64,000 bases of DNA from Mesorhizobium sp. Z1-4 (GCF_004000235.1 NZ_RCIO01000007.1:47164-111163), one strand, 5' to 3'; positions 7,898 through 19,070 are shown, counted from the first letter of the stretch. Notes: generated by a model from the letters alone, not told the origin. Numbers and translations are program-made.

Positions 7898-9643
7898 GTG
7901 CTGTGGGACCAAGTGGTCAGGAGGTCACGGGCATTGGCACTCGGTAGGGGTTCAGGCCCACCGATCTGGTTGCTTGCAACGCGCGCCCTGTGGCGGCGCG
8001 CGCGGCGGCGCGTTCGCAGCGGCCCCACCGGGCGGTGGCGCTTCATGGGCGGTACGCCGGAGCGCGTGCTGATTGCGCCTCCCGATCTCAGGCTGGCCGA
8101 TAGCCAGATCGCCAACGAAATCTATCATGGGCGGTTTCCGCTGGCGGGCCATCTGGTGGACATGGGCGGCGATTCGCCGTTCCAGCTCGAGGTTGCCGAC
8201 CTGGCCTGGCTGAATTCGCTGCACGGTTTCCGCTGGCTGCGCCATATGCGCCAGGCCGGAACCGAACTGGCGTCGTCGAACGCGCGGGCGCTGGTCAGCG
8301 ACTGGCTGAGCGTGCACGGCCGCCAGATTTCGGGCATCGCCTGGGACCCGGCAATTGTCGCGAGACGGGTGATAGCGTGGCTGCAGCATTCGACGGTAGT
8401 GCTGCAAGGCGCGGACCTCACCTTCTACCGCTCCTATCTGCGTTCGCTGGCTGTACAGATACGCTATCTGCGCGCCATGGCGCCGGACATGCTCGACGGC
8501 GAGGAGCGGCTGCGCGCCCGCGCGGCACTCGCCTTCGCCGCACTGTCGCTGCCGGTATCGAATTCGGCCCTGCGTAACGCGACCAACCACCTCTCCGCGG
8601 AACTGGAAAGGCAGATCCTTCCGGATGGGGGCCACGTATCGCGCAATCCTATGGCGGTGCTGGAGCTGCTGGCGGATCTCTTGCCGCTGCGGCAGACCTA
8701 CGCCAATCAGGCAGAAGCGCCGCCAGTTGCGCTGATCGCGGCGGTGGAGCGCATGCTGCCGGCGCTACGCTTCTTCCGCCATCAGGACGGTACGCTGGCG
8801 TTGTTCAACGGCATGGGGTCGACGATACAGGATCGCGTGTCGGCGCTGCTTCATCACGACGATACCGGCGGTGCGCCGCTGCTTAACGCCACCCATTCAG
8901 GTTATCAGCGGCTTTCCATGGGGGGCACGGTCGTTCTTGCCGATACGGGAACCGCCCCGCAGTCCGACATCTCGCATCAGGCGCATGCGGGCTGCCTTTC
9001 CTTCGAAATGTCGTCCGGGCGGCACCGCTTCATTGTCAATTGCGGCGTCGACAACTACGGCGCCGACGAGTTCCGTATGCTGGCCCGCGCGACAGCCGCC
9101 CATTCCACCGCGACGCTCAACGATACGTCGTCGGCACGCTTCACCACCTCCGGGCGACTGGCCGATCTTGTCGGAACGCCGCTCACCGGAGGGCCTCAGC
9201 GTGTACCGGTGAAACGCACCGACGCTGGCGGGATCGAAGGCTTCATTGCCAGTCACGACGGTTATGTGCCGCGTTTCGGTATCGTGCATGAGCGCGAGAT
9301 GGCCTTGTCGGGCAACGGCAATATCCTGGAAGGAACCGACAGGTTCTACCGCTCGGGCGGCAGGCCGGCACTCGATGACGGCCGCGACCTCGTGGCCGTG
9401 CGGTTTCATATCCATCCGGGTATCGGCCTTTTCCTCGATCCTTCCGAGCGTCTTGTTCTCAAGGGCGCACCCTCGGATGTGTGGATATTCACATGCGATG
9501 CGGTGGACCCGCAGGTGGAGGAATCGATCTTCTTCGCCGGCGCCGGCGGACCGCAGAAAAGCCGGCAGATCGTACTCTCCTTCAAGGCCTCGCAGATCGG
9601 CGAGATCAACTGGCGCTTCACTCGCACCGAACTGATCGGCTGA
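7898..9643 (+). CDS. Heparinase II/III family protein
   Basis: About 581 residues with an alpha/alpha-toroid-like N-terminal half (helical, arginine-rich) and a C-terminal beta-sheet half containing [19 protein letters not shown], the core of the heparinase II/III C-terminal domain. No signal peptide is apparent in the chosen frame, which begins with GTG at 7898. The start is uncertain because no clear ribosome binding site is seen, and a later start would remove only the basic leader. The family contains polysaccharide lyases. In rhizobia this gene sits between rsmB and purH, but its substrate is not established. It may act on cell-surface or capsular glycans; that is inference. Confidence 0.85.
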   Translation: MLWDQVVRRSRALALGRGSGPPIWLLATRALWRRARRRVRSGPTGRWRFMGGTPERVLIAPPDLRLADSQIANEIYHGRFPLAGHLVDMGGDSPFQLEVADLAWLNSLHGFRWLRHMRQAGTELASSNARALVSDWLSVHGRQISGIAWDPAIVARRVIAWLQHSTVVLQGADLTFYRSYLRSLAVQIRYLRAMAPDMLDGEERLRARAALAFAALSLPVSNSALRNATNHLSAELERQILPDGGHVSRNPMAVLELLADLLPLRQTYANQAEAPPVALIAAVERMLPALRFFRHQDGTLALFNGMGSTIQDRVSALLHHDDTGGAPLLNATHSGYQRLSMGGTVVLADTGTAPQSDISHQAHAGCLSFEMSSGRHRFIVNCGVDNYGADEFRMLARATAAHSTATLNDTSSARFTTSGRLADLVGTPLTGGPQRVPVKRTDAGGIEGFIASHDGYVPRFGIVHEREMALSGNGNILEGTDRFYRSGGRPALDDGRDLVAVRFHIHPGIGLFLDPSERLVLKGAPSDVWIFTCDAVDPQVEESIFFAGAGGPQKSRQIVLSFKASQIGEINWRFTRTELIG

Positions 9644-9722
9644 CCCGCGACGCCGCGCCGGCTTGCATTCGCACAACGCTATGCTAACTCGCCCGCGTCT
9701 GTTTCCCGGGAGAATCTGCGAT

Positions 9723-11339
9723 ATGGCCGTTGCCGCCAAGAACATCACGCCGCCCGACCGTGTGCCGCTGGCACGCGCCCTGCTCTCGGTGTCCGACAAA
9801 ACGGGACTGACCGAGCTCGCTGCGGCACTGGCAAAGCGGGGCGTCGAACTCGTATCGACCGGCGGGACGGCGAAAGCGATTGCGGCTGCGGGCATTGCGG
9901 TCCGCGATGTTTCGGAGCTGACCGGCTTTCCCGAAATCATGGATGGCCGCGTGAAGACACTGCACCCTTCCGTGCATGGCGGGCTGCTTGCAATTCGCGA
10001 CGATAACGAACATGCGGCGGCGCTTGCCGAGCACGGTATAGGCCCGATCGATCTGGCAGTGATCAATCTCTACCCGTTCGAGGCGGTGCGTGACGCCGGT
10101 GGCTCTTACGCCGAGACAGTGGAAAACATCGACATCGGCGGGCCCGCCATGCTGCGCGCCGCGGCGAAGAACCACGCCTATGTGGCGGCGGTCACCGATC
10201 CCTCCGATTACGATGCACTGCTGGCCGAACTCGACGCCAACGATGGCGCGCTCGGCTATCGCTTCCGGCAGGAGATGGCGGCAAAGACCTTTGCCCGCGT
10301 TGCCGCTTATGACGCCGCGATTTCCGGCTGGTTCGCAGCAGCACTCGAAATCGCCGAGCCCGCATATCGCGGCTTCGGAGGCAAGCTCGCCACGTCCATG
10401 CGCTACGGCGAGAATCCGCACCAGAAGGCCGGCTTTTATGCCGGCGGTCCTGTGCGCGCGGGCGTTGCAACGGCGCGGCAGGTGCAGGGCAAGCAGCTTT
10501 CCTACAACAACATCAACGACACGGACGCAGCCTATGAGCTCGTTGCCGAGTTCGACCGGGCGCGCGGTCCGGCCGTTGCAATCATCAAACACGCCAATCC
10601 CTGCGGTGTGGCCGAGGGTGCGACGCTCACCGAGGCTTACCGCAAGGCGCTTCTGTGCGATCAGACCTCGGCATTTGGAGGCATCGTTGCGCTCAACCAG
10701 ACGCTCGATGCCGTTACCGCTGCCGAGATCGTCAAGGTGTTCACGGAGGTCATCATCGCGCCTGACGCGAGCGAAGAAGCGCTGGCGATCATTGGCGCCA
10801 AGGCCAATCTGCGTCTGCTTCTGGCCGGTTCCTTGCCCGACCCGCGTGGGCCCGGCACTATGGTGAAAAGCGTCGCCGGCGGGCTGCTCGTCCAGGGCCG
10901 CGACAATGCTGTGGTCGACGATCTCGATCTGAAGGTCGTGACCCGGCGTGCCCCCAGCGATGCCGAGATGGCCGATCTGCGCTTTGCCTTCCGGGTGGCA
11001 AAGCATGTGAAGTCGAATGCGATCGTCTATGCGAAAGGCGGTGCAACCGTCGGCATCGGCGCCGGCCAGATGAGCCGTGTGGATTCCTCACGCATCGCTG
11101 CCCGCAAGGCGCAGGACGCGGCAGAGGCCGCCGGCTTGACGGAAACGCTTGCGATCGGGTCGGTCGTTGCCTCGGATGCCTTCTTTCCGTTCGCGGACGG
11201 GCTGCTTGCCGCAGCCGAGGCGGGTGCGACGGCTGTCATCCAGCCGGGCGGTTCGATGCGTGACGACGAGGTGATCGCCGCCGCCGACGAAGCCGGACTG
11301 GCGATGGTGTTCACCGGCGTGCGGCACTTCCGGCATTAA
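9723..11339 (+). CDS. purH: Bifunctional AICAR formyltransferase / IMP cyclohydrolase PurH
   Basis: Last two steps of de novo purine synthesis (AICAR to FAICAR to IMP). It is 538 residues from ATG 9723, preceded by GGGAGA at about 9708; an upstream ATG in frame would add an unlikely 20-residue leader. The MGS-like IMP cyclohydrolase domain comes first ([15 protein letters not shown] at its start, GRVKTLHP near residue 75). The AICARFT domain follows, with the catalytic KHANPCG motif near residue 290 and a C-terminal [10 protein letters not shown]. Length and domain order are typical. It is convergent with the MFS gene at 11349. Confidence 0.98.
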   Translation: MAVAAKNITPPDRVPLARALLSVSDKTGLTELAAALAKRGVELVSTGGTAKAIAAAGIAVRDVSELTGFPEIMDGRVKTLHPSVHGGLLAIRDDNEHAAALAEHGIGPIDLAVINLYPFEAVRDAGGSYAETVENIDIGGPAMLRAAAKNHAYVAAVTDPSDYDALLAELDANDGALGYRFRQEMAAKTFARVAAYDAAISGWFAAALEIAEPAYRGFGGKLATSMRYGENPHQKAGFYAGGPVRAGVATARQVQGKQLSYNNINDTDAAYELVAEFDRARGPAVAIIKHANPCGVAEGATLTEAYRKALLCDQTSAFGGIVALNQTLDAVTAAEIVKVFTEVIIAPDASEEALAIIGAKANLRLLLAGSLPDPRGPGTMVKSVAGGLLVQGRDNAVVDDLDLKVVTRRAPSDAEMADLRFAFRVAKHVKSNAIVYAKGGATVGIGAGQMSRVDSSRIAARKAQDAAEAAGLTETLAIGSVVASDAFFPFADGLLAAAEAGATAVIQPGGSMRDDEVIAAADEAGLAMVFTGVRHFRH

Positions 11340-11348
11340 CGCTGGTGA

Positions 11349-12746
11349 TCAAGTTGCCTGCGCTTCCTTGTGCCGGCTTGTCACCCAGGGCAGCAGTATG
11401 AGGCCGATCAGGAACAGGGCGACCACCGGCGTGACGCCGAGGCGTTGCGCGTCCTGTGTCGTCAGGCCGAAAGCTTCAGAGGCGAAATAGGCTGTGACGA
11501 TTGCGATCGAGAACGGTCCGATGAAGGTCGTTGCTTTGCCCGACAAGGCGTAGAGGCCGAAGGCCTCCGTCACCCGGTCGCGGTCCACCTGATCGATCAG
11601 CAGCGTGCGCGATGCGGCTTGCAGAGAACCGCCCGCGGCGCCGATCAGCGCGCCGGCAACATAAAAGACGATGTCGGGCAGGTTCGATGTTTCGCCGGGG
11701 GCCGCAACCGAGACGAACAACACCTCCGTCTTGGTGGTCGAAATCACCAGGATGCAGCAGAAGGCAAGCAGGGTGGTGGTTGTCGCGACAACCGCCTTCG
11801 GGCCAAATCGCTGGTCGGCGCGGCCGCCGAGCCAGGCACCGATGGCGCCGGTGATGTTGGCCAGAATGCCGAAAATGCCGATCTGGATGATCGACCAGCC
11901 AAGCACGCCGGCGGCATAGATGCCGCCGAAGGCATAAAGTGCATTGAGCGCATCGCGGTAGAACATGCTGGAGATCAGAAAGCTGAAGTAGCTGCGCTCC
12001 GAGGGCAGGCTGCGCAACGTCCTGCCGAGGCGCGAAAGGCCCTGGCGGACCGCACCTGCCTGCGACACCCGCCGAACCACGTCGGGCGTGAAGAGGAACA
12101 TCGGGATGACGAAAAGAGCATACCAGACGGCGGTGTAGGGACCGGCGGCGCGGTCGCCCTCGTGTGTGGCCGGGTCGAGGCCGAATATCGGCGTGAGCCC
12201 AAGCAATGTCTTGCCGCTTTCGGGCGACGCCGAAAACAGGCCGAGCACGATCACCAGCGAGACGAGACCGCCGAGATAACCCAATGCCCAGGCCGAACCG
12301 GAAAGCCGCCCGAGCTGCGAGCGCGGCACAAGGTCGGCCATCATGGCGTTGTTGAAGACGGCCGCGAACTCCATGCCGAACACTGCAAGCGCAATGACCA
12401 GCAGCATCCATGTCAGGTTTTCCATGCCGGGCGTGGCGTACCAGAGCATGGCGCAGGCAACGATGCCGATCAGCGAGAAGACAAGGATCCATGGTTTGCG
12501 CGGACCGGTGGCGTCGGCGATGGCCCCCAGCACCGGCGAGGACAACGCAATGGCAAGTCCGCCGATGCCGGTGGCATATCCCCACATCGATTGCCCGGTC
12601 GCGGCGTCGGGGGCGACCGACGCGGCGAAGTAGGGTGCAAAAACAAAGGTGATGATCAGCGTGTGGAACGGCTGCTGTGCCCAATCGAACAGCATCCAGC
12701 CCCAGATGCCGCGCCGGGTCGCGGGTTTCACGGCCTCGTTGTCCAT
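11349..12746 (-). CDS. MFS transporter of the UMF1 / Atg22-like group
   Basis: About 465 residues with twelve hydrophobic segments. The N-terminal WGWMLFDWAQQPFHTL pattern matches the group related to yeast Atg22, a vacuolar amino-acid effluxer; the bacterial substrate is unknown. The start at ATG 12746 follows GGAGGGGTG, an excellent ribosome binding site. An in-frame ATG 14 codons upstream is less likely. It lies 47 nt after the glutamate dehydrogenase gene on the same strand, so the two may be cotranscribed. Confidence 0.85.
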   Translation of the reverse strand: MDNEAVKPATRRGIWGWMLFDWAQQPFHTLIITFVFAPYFAASVAPDAATGQSMWGYATGIGGLAIALSSPVLGAIADATGPRKPWILVFSLIGIVACAMLWYATPGMENLTWMLLVIALAVFGMEFAAVFNNAMMADLVPRSQLGRLSGSAWALGYLGGLVSLVIVLGLFSASPESGKTLLGLTPIFGLDPATHEGDRAAGPYTAVWYALFVIPMFLFTPDVVRRVSQAGAVRQGLSRLGRTLRSLPSERSYFSFLISSMFYRDALNALYAFGGIYAAGVLGWSIIQIGIFGILANITGAIGAWLGGRADQRFGPKAVVATTTTLLAFCCILVISTTKTEVLFVSVAAPGETSNLPDIVFYVAGALIGAAGGSLQAASRTLLIDQVDRDRVTEAFGLYALSGKATTFIGPFSIAIVTAYFASEAFGLTTQDAQRLGVTPVVALFLIGLILLPWVTSRHKEAQAT

Positions 12747-12793
12747 CACCCCTCCGCTGCCTCCCCGGACGAAGCCGGAAGAGCGCAAGTTTA

Positions 12794-15700
12794 TTACCCC
12801 GCGAGGTCGGCCATCAAACCGGCTGCCACCGAGAGCCGCGAGACAGTGATCTCCCCGCTTTCGGTCAGGGCCAGAAGCCGTTCCCTCGTTCGCGAAACCC
12901 GTTCGCCCCCCGCATCGATCCAGGAGGCCACGGCGGTCCCGTCCTTTGCGCCCGCCCGCAGCGCCGAAACGGCAATGCCGCGGCGGGCGGTTGCGATCAT
13001 GTCACTTGCGCGCGCCAGCGCAAGCCCGTCGTAATAGTCGGCGGCCTGAATGTTGCGCGCGGCATCCTCGACGCGGCCTATGCGGAAAGCCTCGGTCACC
13101 TCGAAGAAGGCTTTCGCGGCAGCTGTGAGCTGAACCTTGGCCCGGCTGGCAACGAGTGCGATGTCCGGCACAAGTTCGCCGATGCCGAGCAGCGCCAGCT
13201 TGCGGGCCAGTTCCTCGGGCGCGCCAGCTTCGACAAAACCCCGCTCGCGGTCGGCAAGGCGCTGGCGCATATATTCGGGCAGCTTGGAAATCATCACCGG
13301 TTCCAGTGCCGCCCGTGCTTCGCGCAGGGTGGCGACGCGGGCGCCGATGGGCTGGCCGTCGGCTTCGTTCTTCAGGAACCAGGCAGATGCGGCGTGTACC
13401 AGGCGCCCGACCTGCTGATAGAGGCCAAGCTGCGCATCGCCATCGATCTTTGCGTCGAGCAGGTCGATGGAGCGATAGATGTCCGGCAACTCGAAACCGT
13501 CGCGCACGACCGCAAATGCCGCAACCACCTCCGGTGCGGTGCGCCCGGTCAAATCCTGCAGCCGGCTGATAAAGGTCGGCCCCCCACGGTTTACCGTGTC
13601 GTTGCCGAGCTCGGTGGCGATGATCTCGCGACGCAGCCGATGCGTGCGTATTTCGCCTTCGTATTTCTTTGCCATCCTGTCGGGGAAATATCCGACGAGA
13701 TCGGTCTGGAAATGCGGGTCGTCCGGTACGTGGCTTGCAAGGATATCGTCGAAGAGAACGATCTTGGCATAGGCAAGCAACACGCCGAGTTCGGCTCGGG
13801 TTAGCGGTTCGCCGAGCGACTGGCGCTCGGCCAGCGCTTCGGCGCCGGGCAGGTCTTCCACCTCGCGGTCGAGGAGGCCGCGCGATTCCAGCGATGCCAT
13901 CAGCCGCGCCTGCTGGCCGATATCGGCGACGCCGCGCCGCGCGGCCAGCGATAGGGCAAGCGTCTGCTGGTAGTTGTTGGCGAGCACCAGCGAGGCCACC
14001 TCGTCCGTCATCGCCGCCAGCAGCTTGTTACGGGCCGGACGCTCCAGCTTGTCGGCGCGCATGGCCGCGGCGAGCGCGATCTTGATGTTGACCTCGACGT
14101 CGGAGGAGTTGACGCCGGCAGAGTTGTCGATGGCGTCCGAATTGCAGCGGCCCCCATGCAGGCCATATTCGATACGGGCCTTTTGGGTGAAGCCGAGATT
14201 GGCGCCTTCGCCGACGACCTTCGCGCGCACCTGTTTCGCGGTGACGCGGATCGTGTCGTTGGCCCGGTCGCCGACCTCCTGATTGCTTTCGCCGGAAGCG
14301 CGTACATATGTGCCGATGCCGCCGAACCACATCAGGTCCGCCTGCGCTTTCAGAATGGCGTTCATAATCTCGACGGGCGAGGCGGTCGTTTTCGCAAGTC
14401 CAATCGCTTCTGCCGCGGCCTTGGAAAGGTCGATTGACTTCTGCCCGCGGGAGACGATGACGCCGCCTTTCGACATTTTCGCCTTGTCGTAGTCCTGCCA
14501 GCTCGAGCGGCCCATCTCGAAGAGCCGCTTGCGCTCGGCAAAGCTCGCCGCCGGATCCGGATCGGGGTCGATGAAAATGTCGCGATGGTCGAAGGCGGCG
14601 ATCAGCCTGATCTGTTCCGACAGGAGCATGCCGTTGCCGAACACATCGCCCGACATGTCGCCGACACCGACCACCGTAAAGGGTTCGGTCTGGATGTCGC
14701 GGTTCATTTCGCGGAAATGGCGTTTCACCGCCTCCCATGCGCCGCGCGCGGTGATGCCCATTTTCTTGTGGTCGTAGCCGGCCGAGCCGCCGGAGGCGAA
14801 GGCGTCGTCGAGCCAGAAATCGCTGGCCTGGCTGATGCCGTTGGCGGTGTCTGAGAATGTGGCCGTGCCCTTGTCTGCGGCGACGACGAAATAAGGATCG
14901 TCGCTGTCATGTCGCACGATGTTTTCTGGCGGCACCACCTTGTCTCCATCCAGATTGTCGGTCACCGACAACAGGCTGGAGATGAAGTTGATGTAGGCGT
15001 TGCGCCCGGCCTCGAATATCTCGTCGCGACTGCCGCCGGCCGGAAGCTGCTTGGGATAAAATCCGCCCTTGGCGCCCACGGGCACAATAACGGCGTTCTT
15101 CACCTGCTGCGCCTTCACCAGCCCCAGCACCTCGGTGCGGTAATCCTGCGCCCGGTCGGACCAGCGCAACCCGCCGCGCGCAACCGGGCCGAAGCGCAGG
15201 TGCACGCCTTCGACCTGCGGCCCGTAAACGAAGATTTCGCGCCACGGGCGCGGTTCGGGCAGTCCGGTGAGGGCGCGCGAATCGAGTTTAATCGCCAGCG
15301 ATACCGGCCTGTCGCCAAATTCCGCATAGTGGTTGGTGCGCAAGGTGGCATCGATCAGGTTGAGGTACCGCCGCAAGATGGTGTCGTCATCGATTGAGGG
15401 CACATTGTCGAGCGCGGCAAGAACGAGTTCGGAAATGTCGTCGCCCGCGGCTTTGCGGGCCGGATTGTTGCGGGCATCGAACAGTTCGTAGAGGTCGCGC
15501 GCGATCGCAGGATAACGGTTGAGGACCCCGGCGATGAAGTCCTGGCTCTGCGGGATTCCGGCCTGCTGCAAGTAACGGCCATAGGCGCGCAGGATGCGGA
15601 TCTGGGTCGGGCCGAGCCCGGCACTTTCGCCCAGCGCATTGTAGGCATCGTTGTCGCTGGCGCCGCTCCAGACCGACAGGAACACGGAGGCGAATAGGTC

Positions 15701-17563
15701 GCCGCAGGTTTCCAGGTCGATCGGCCGGCCGGCAGCACTCTCCAGCTCCATGTCGTGGAGGAAAACGACGCCGGTGCCATGGCCGATGTCGAACGTCCGC
15801 TCACTGATGACGCGAAAGCCCATGTTTTCCAGAAGCGGTACGCGTTCCGAAAGCGCAACGGGTGCGCGATGATGGAATATCTTCAGTCCGCAATGAGTGT
15901 CCTGCTGCGTAGCATCACGCAGGAACTCGATGGCGACCGGAGCGTCGGCGCCGACCTGTTGCATGCGCCGCGCGTCGTGCAGTGCGATACGTGGCGAAAA
16001 CGCGTTGCGGTAACTTTGCGGGAACTCCGCCGCCGCAGCTGCCACATCCGCGCCGGCTCCGGTCTCGGCGACCGCTTCGCGAAGACCGTCGTCCCAGGTG
16101 CGGACGATTTCGCGCACCGCATCCTCGATCTCGTCGCCGTCAGGCTGCGGGGTCTTGCCGCCGGAGCGGCCTATGATGAAATGCACGCGGGCCAGCGAAC
16201 CTTCCGGGAAGGCAGGATAATAGGCGGAGAGGCGGCCGTCGAACTTGTCCTTCAGGTAATCGCCGATCTTCACGCGGACGCGCGAATCGTAACGGTCGCG
16301 CGGCACGAACACGATCACGGAAACAAAGCGGTCGAACTGGTCGATGCGGTAGAGAACGCGCACCCGCGGGCGCTCGCCGAGCGCCAGGATGCCCTCTGCA
16401 TGGCGGCGCAGCGTCGGCACGTCGATCTGGAACAGCTCGTCGCGCGGGTAGGATTCCAGGACGTTGATAAGCGCCTTGCCGGAATGGTCGGCAGGGTCGA
16501 AACCCGATTTTGCAACCACCTCGCTGGCCTTGGACCGCAGGTAGGGAATGTTCATGACCGAGCGCGTGTAGGCCGTGGAGGTGAACAGCCCGACGATACG
16601 CAGTTCGCCCTTGAGCTTGCCCTTCTCGTCAAAGGTCTTGACGCCGAGATAGTCGAGATAGATGCGGCGGTGGACCAGCGAACGCGCATTGGCCTTGGTG
16701 ACGAGGAGCGGCTCCGGACCATGCAGAAATGCGCGTATTTCGGGCGTCGTGGTCACGGCTTCCGTGCCGCGCCGCAGGACGAGAATATCCGGGTCGGACA
16801 GAATACCCAGCCCCGGTTTGTCCGTCCGCTTCAGTTCGCCGGTCTTCTCGCCGCCCTTGTAGACGAATTCGCGCATGCCGAGGAATGTGAAGTTGTTGTC
16901 GCGCAGCCACTCGAGGAATGCGATCGCCTCCTCGACCTTCGCCTTTCCAAGCGGCACAGGCGAATAACGGAAATCGGTAATCGACTGGTCGAGGCGCGCA
17001 AGCATCGGCTTCCAGTCGGCCACCGCGGCGCGCACCTGCGCGAGGATGTTTCTCAGTCGTCCGGCCAGTGCTTCGGCTTCGGATTCCGAAATGCGCGGAA
17101 TGTGGACATGGATCAGGCTGACCCGGTCCACGTCGGCCGGGGCCTTTTTGTTCGACGCGTCGCCGACGATGCGGGCCACGCCATTGGCGTCGTGCTTGAC
17201 CATCAAAACCGGGTGCAGCACCAGGCCCGCCTCGCCGGCCGAATCGTTGATTTCGCCGGTGATGGAATCGAACAGGAACGGCATGTTGTCGTTGATCACC
17301 GTCACCGAAGACATCGGGCGCCCGCGCCAGACGATGCCGGGGTTGGCATCGACGGACACGACACTCTCGCCCTGGTGGTGGCTAAGCAGCGCCGCCTGAG
17401 CGATTTCGGCAGCGCGCGTCAGGGCATTCTTGTCGTATGATGCGAGATCTTCCTCCGGTGCGCGCGACACGAGAAAACGCAGGAACTCCGAGAGGCCGGC
17501 AGGGGGCTGATTTCCCCCCCTCGTTTTCTTGTCGGCGTTCTCAGCGCGGCCGCTGGCACCCAT
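12794..17563 (-). CDS. NAD-specific glutamate dehydrogenase, large (180 kDa) class
   Basis: A 1589-residue enzyme that deaminates glutamate to 2-oxoglutarate with NAD, feeding carbon to the TCA cycle. The start at ATG 17563 is chosen because GGGGGAGAAA precedes it. The catalytic domain lies near the middle: GGLRWSDRAQDYRTEVLGL and VIVPVGAKGGFYPKQLP provide the substrate lysines, and VVGVGDMSGDVFGNG is the nucleotide-binding turn. Long N-terminal (ACT-like regulatory) and C-terminal regions flank it, as in the characterised Streptomyces, Pseudomonas and Caulobacter enzymes, which are allosterically controlled. Length and motifs agree fully with the class. It is the largest complete gene in the window. 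Confidence 0.97.
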   Translation of the reverse strand: MGASGRAENADKKTRGGNQPPAGLSEFLRFLVSRAPEEDLASYDKNALTRAAEIAQAALLSHHQGESVVSVDANPGIVWRGRPMSSVTVINDNMPFLFDSITGEINDSAGEAGLVLHPVLMVKHDANGVARIVGDASNKKAPADVDRVSLIHVHIPRISESEAEALAGRLRNILAQVRAAVADWKPMLARLDQSITDFRYSPVPLGKAKVEEAIAFLEWLRDNNFTFLGMREFVYKGGEKTGELKRTDKPGLGILSDPDILVLRRGTEAVTTTPEIRAFLHGPEPLLVTKANARSLVHRRIYLDYLGVKTFDEKGKLKGELRIVGLFTSTAYTRSVMNIPYLRSKASEVVAKSGFDPADHSGKALINVLESYPRDELFQIDVPTLRRHAEGILALGERPRVRVLYRIDQFDRFVSVIVFVPRDRYDSRVRVKIGDYLKDKFDGRLSAYYPAFPEGSLARVHFIIGRSGGKTPQPDGDEIEDAVREIVRTWDDGLREAVAETGAGADVAAAAAEFPQSYRNAFSPRIALHDARRMQQVGADAPVAIEFLRDATQQDTHCGLKIFHHRAPVALSERVPLLENMGFRVISERTFDIGHGTGVVFLHDMELESAAGRPIDLETCGDLFASVFLSVWSGASDNDAYNALGESAGLGPTQIRILRAYGRYLQQAGIPQSQDFIAGVLNRYPAIARDLYELFDARNNPARKAAGDDISELVLAALDNVPSIDDDTILRRYLNLIDATLRTNHYAEFGDRPVSLAIKLDSRALTGLPEPRPWREIFVYGPQVEGVHLRFGPVARGGLRWSDRAQDYRTEVLGLVKAQQVKNAVIVPVGAKGGFYPKQLPAGGSRDEIFEAGRNAYINFISSLLSVTDNLDGDKVVPPENIVRHDSDDPYFVVAADKGTATFSDTANGISQASDFWLDDAFASGGSAGYDHKKMGITARGAWEAVKRHFREMNRDIQTEPFTVVGVGDMSGDVFGNGMLLSEQIRLIAAFDHRDIFIDPDPDPAASFAERKRLFEMGRSSWQDYDKAKMSKGGVIVSRGQKSIDLSKAAAEAIGLAKTTASPVEIMNAILKAQADLMWFGGIGTYVRASGESNQEVGDRANDTIRVTAKQVRAKVVGEGANLGFTQKARIEYGLHGGRCNSDAIDNSAGVNSSDVEVNIKIALAAAMRADKLERPARNKLLAAMTDEVASLVLANNYQQTLALSLAARRGVADIGQQARLMASLESRGLLDREVEDLPGAEALAERQSLGEPLTRAELGVLLAYAKIVLFDDILASHVPDDPHFQTDLVGYFPDRMAKKYEGEIRTHRLRREIIATELGNDTVNRGGPTFISRLQDLTGRTAPEVVAAFAVVRDGFELPDIYRSIDLLDAKIDGDAQLGLYQQVGRLVHAASAWFLKNEADGQPIGARVATLREARAALEPVMISKLPEYMRQRLADRERGFVEAGAPEELARKLALLGIGELVPDIALVASRAKVQLTAAAKAFFEVTEAFRIGRVEDAARNIQAADYYDGLALARASDMIATARRGIAVSALRAGAKDGTAVASWIDAGGERVSRTRERLLALTESGEITVSRLSVAAGLMADLAG

Positions 17564-17686
17564 GGCGATTTTCTCCCCCGGCAGGTAGTTTAAAATGCAT
17601 GGTAACAGATGAAGCCTGTTTGGCGAGCCGGAGAAGGTTCCGGCGCTCACATGTGCGCAGCAATTTTTAAAGAGAGAATGAAGGCC

Positions 17687-18253
17687 ATGACCAAGCGTGT
17701 GACTGCACTGGACCTCGAACCGTCGGGAGAGCTGTCGGAGGCGACGCTGGCCTATTTTGCCAAATGCGAGGAGAAGCTGGGGCTGGTGCCCAATGTGCTC
17801 AAATCATACGCGTTCGACGAAAAGAAGCTGCGTGCCTTTACCGACATGTACAACGATCTGATGCTCGGCGATTCCGGCCTGTCGAAGCTGGAACGCGAGA
17901 TGATCGCCGTTGTCGTGTCTTCGGTGAACCACTGCTTCTACTGTCTCGTTGCGCACGGTGCGGCCGTGCGCCAGCTTTCGGGCGACCCCGCGCTCGGCGA
18001 GATGATGGTTATGAACTGGCGCGTTGCCGAACTTTCGGAAAAACAGTCGGCGATGCTGGCTTTCGTGGAAAAGCTCACAGAGCAGCCGGCGAAGATGGAC
18101 GACACCGACCGCGAGGCCCTGCGCAGGGCCGGGTTCAGCGACCGCGACATCTGGGACATCGCATCCGTCGCGGCGTTCTTCAACATGTCGAACCGGGTGG
18201 CGGCGGCGGTGGAGATGCAACCCAACCCGGAATATCACGCGCAGGCGCGGTAG
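17687..18253 (+). CDS. AhpD-like peroxidase-related (carboxymuconolactone decarboxylase family) protein
   Basis: About 188 residues, all-alpha fold. The redox motif is CFYCLVAHGAAVR near residue 85 (CxxC followed by histidine), as in the alkylhydroperoxidase D-like 'uncharacterised peroxidase-related enzyme' family. The sequence MTKRVTALDLE is a plausible N-terminus. A second ATG lies 9 nt upstream at 17678, closer to AAAGAGAG, so the start could be three codons earlier. It is transcribed divergently from the glutamate dehydrogenase gene. Its role is inferred: defence against peroxides or turnover of reactive aldehydes. Confidence 0.85.
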   Translation: MTKRVTALDLEPSGELSEATLAYFAKCEEKLGLVPNVLKSYAFDEKKLRAFTDMYNDLMLGDSGLSKLEREMIAVVVSSVNHCFYCLVAHGAAVRQLSGDPALGEMMVMNWRVAELSEKQSAMLAFVEKLTEQPAKMDDTDREALRRAGFSDRDIWDIASVAAFFNMSNRVAAAVEMQPNPEYHAQAR

Positions 18254-18266
18254 GCGGTGCCTGGCG

Positions 18267-19070
18267 TCAATCCACCAGAGCCGCGGTGCGGGCGCCGGTG
18301 ACCAGCCGGTAGGCGGCGAGTTCCTCCGCCGACAGGTAATAGAGCCGGCGCGGAGGCGTATCGAGCGCGTGCAGCCAAAGCGCCGGATCAACGCCCATCT
18401 CAATCAGGTGGCGGGTGATGCGCGCCGTGGTCAGCTGTGCGTCTGCCATGGCCTGTTCGGGGCCGAGTTCGCGGCTTGTCACCGCATAGAATTGGTGAAC
18501 GCCGATCGCCGCTTTTTCGGCCACTTTGCGGTTCTTGCCGCCAGCGAGAATGAGCGGGCAGGAGGAAGCGCAGAGCGCACCGTCCTGAACCTCGGCCGAG
18601 AGCCCGCGCTCGCGAATGAGTTTCGCCATAAGCATGGCATCGTCGAGTGAACCTCCGGGCGAATCGAGCGAGATCGTGCGCACATATTCGCCGCGTTCGC
18701 CGAGCTCGGCTTCAAGCCTGGCAGCCGCGCCGCGGTCGATGCTGCCGACGGCCCGCAGCACGCCATCGGGCAGAAGCGTGAAGCGCATTGCATCGCGCAG
18801 ATTGTCCGGATTCGCGGTTACGAATTCGCGCGGATCGACCCCCCGCGGCCTGGCGTCTTCGTCACCCTCGATGGCGGGCGGCAGAACCGGAACGGTCACC
18901 GCCGTCGCCGAACGTTCCGGCGCCCATAGTCCGCCATTGCGTTCGACGATGTCGCGAAAGTCGAGCGTCAGCACGACAAATGTGCCGAGCAGCATGAAAA
19001 AGAATGCCCAGCGCACGAGCCCCGCTTCGTCGCGCGGCGACCTGTCGATTGCTTCGTCACGCAGGCTCAT
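18267..19070 (-). CDS. Membrane-anchored ClpP-like serine protease/hydrolase domain protein
   Basis: A 267-residue protein. A single hydrophobic segment near residues 18-38 would anchor it with the remainder in the periplasm. The ClpP/crotonase-like core has SLDSPGGSLDDAMLMAKLI near residue 135 (the DSPGG oxyanion-type turn) and CASSCPLILAGG near residue 165, whose second serine occupies the nucleophile position. GVHQFYAV follows near residue 190 as the candidate histidine. This is the COG3904-like family of predicted periplasmic proteases with no known substrate. The start codon overlaps the stop of the preceding membrane-protein gene (ATGA, 19067-19070), so the pair is translationally coupled. 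Confidence 0.75.
   Translation of the reverse strand: MSLRDEAIDRSPRDEAGLVRWAFFFMLLGTFVVLTLDFRDIVERNGGLWAPERSATAVTVPVLPPAIEGDEDARPRGVDPREFVTANPDNLRDAMRFTLLPDGVLRAVGSIDRGAAARLEAELGERGEYVRTISLDSPGGSLDDAMLMAKLIRERGLSAEVQDGALCASSCPLILAGGKNRKVAEKAAIGVHQFYAVTSRELGPEQAMADAQLTTARITRHLIEMGVDPALWLHALDTPPRRLYYLSAEELAAYRLVTGARTAALVD

Noticed and set aside
11370..13034. Plus-strand open frame of about 550 codons opposite the MFS gene
   Set aside because: Composition is that of a reverse-complement shadow of a GC-rich gene; no ribosome binding site and no motif.
15755..17440. Long plus-strand open frame (over 500 codons) opposite the glutamate dehydrogenase gene
   Set aside because: It is a shadow of the minus-strand gene. 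The conceptual protein is Arg/His/Gly-rich with no recognisable domain, while the opposite strand has a complete known enzyme.
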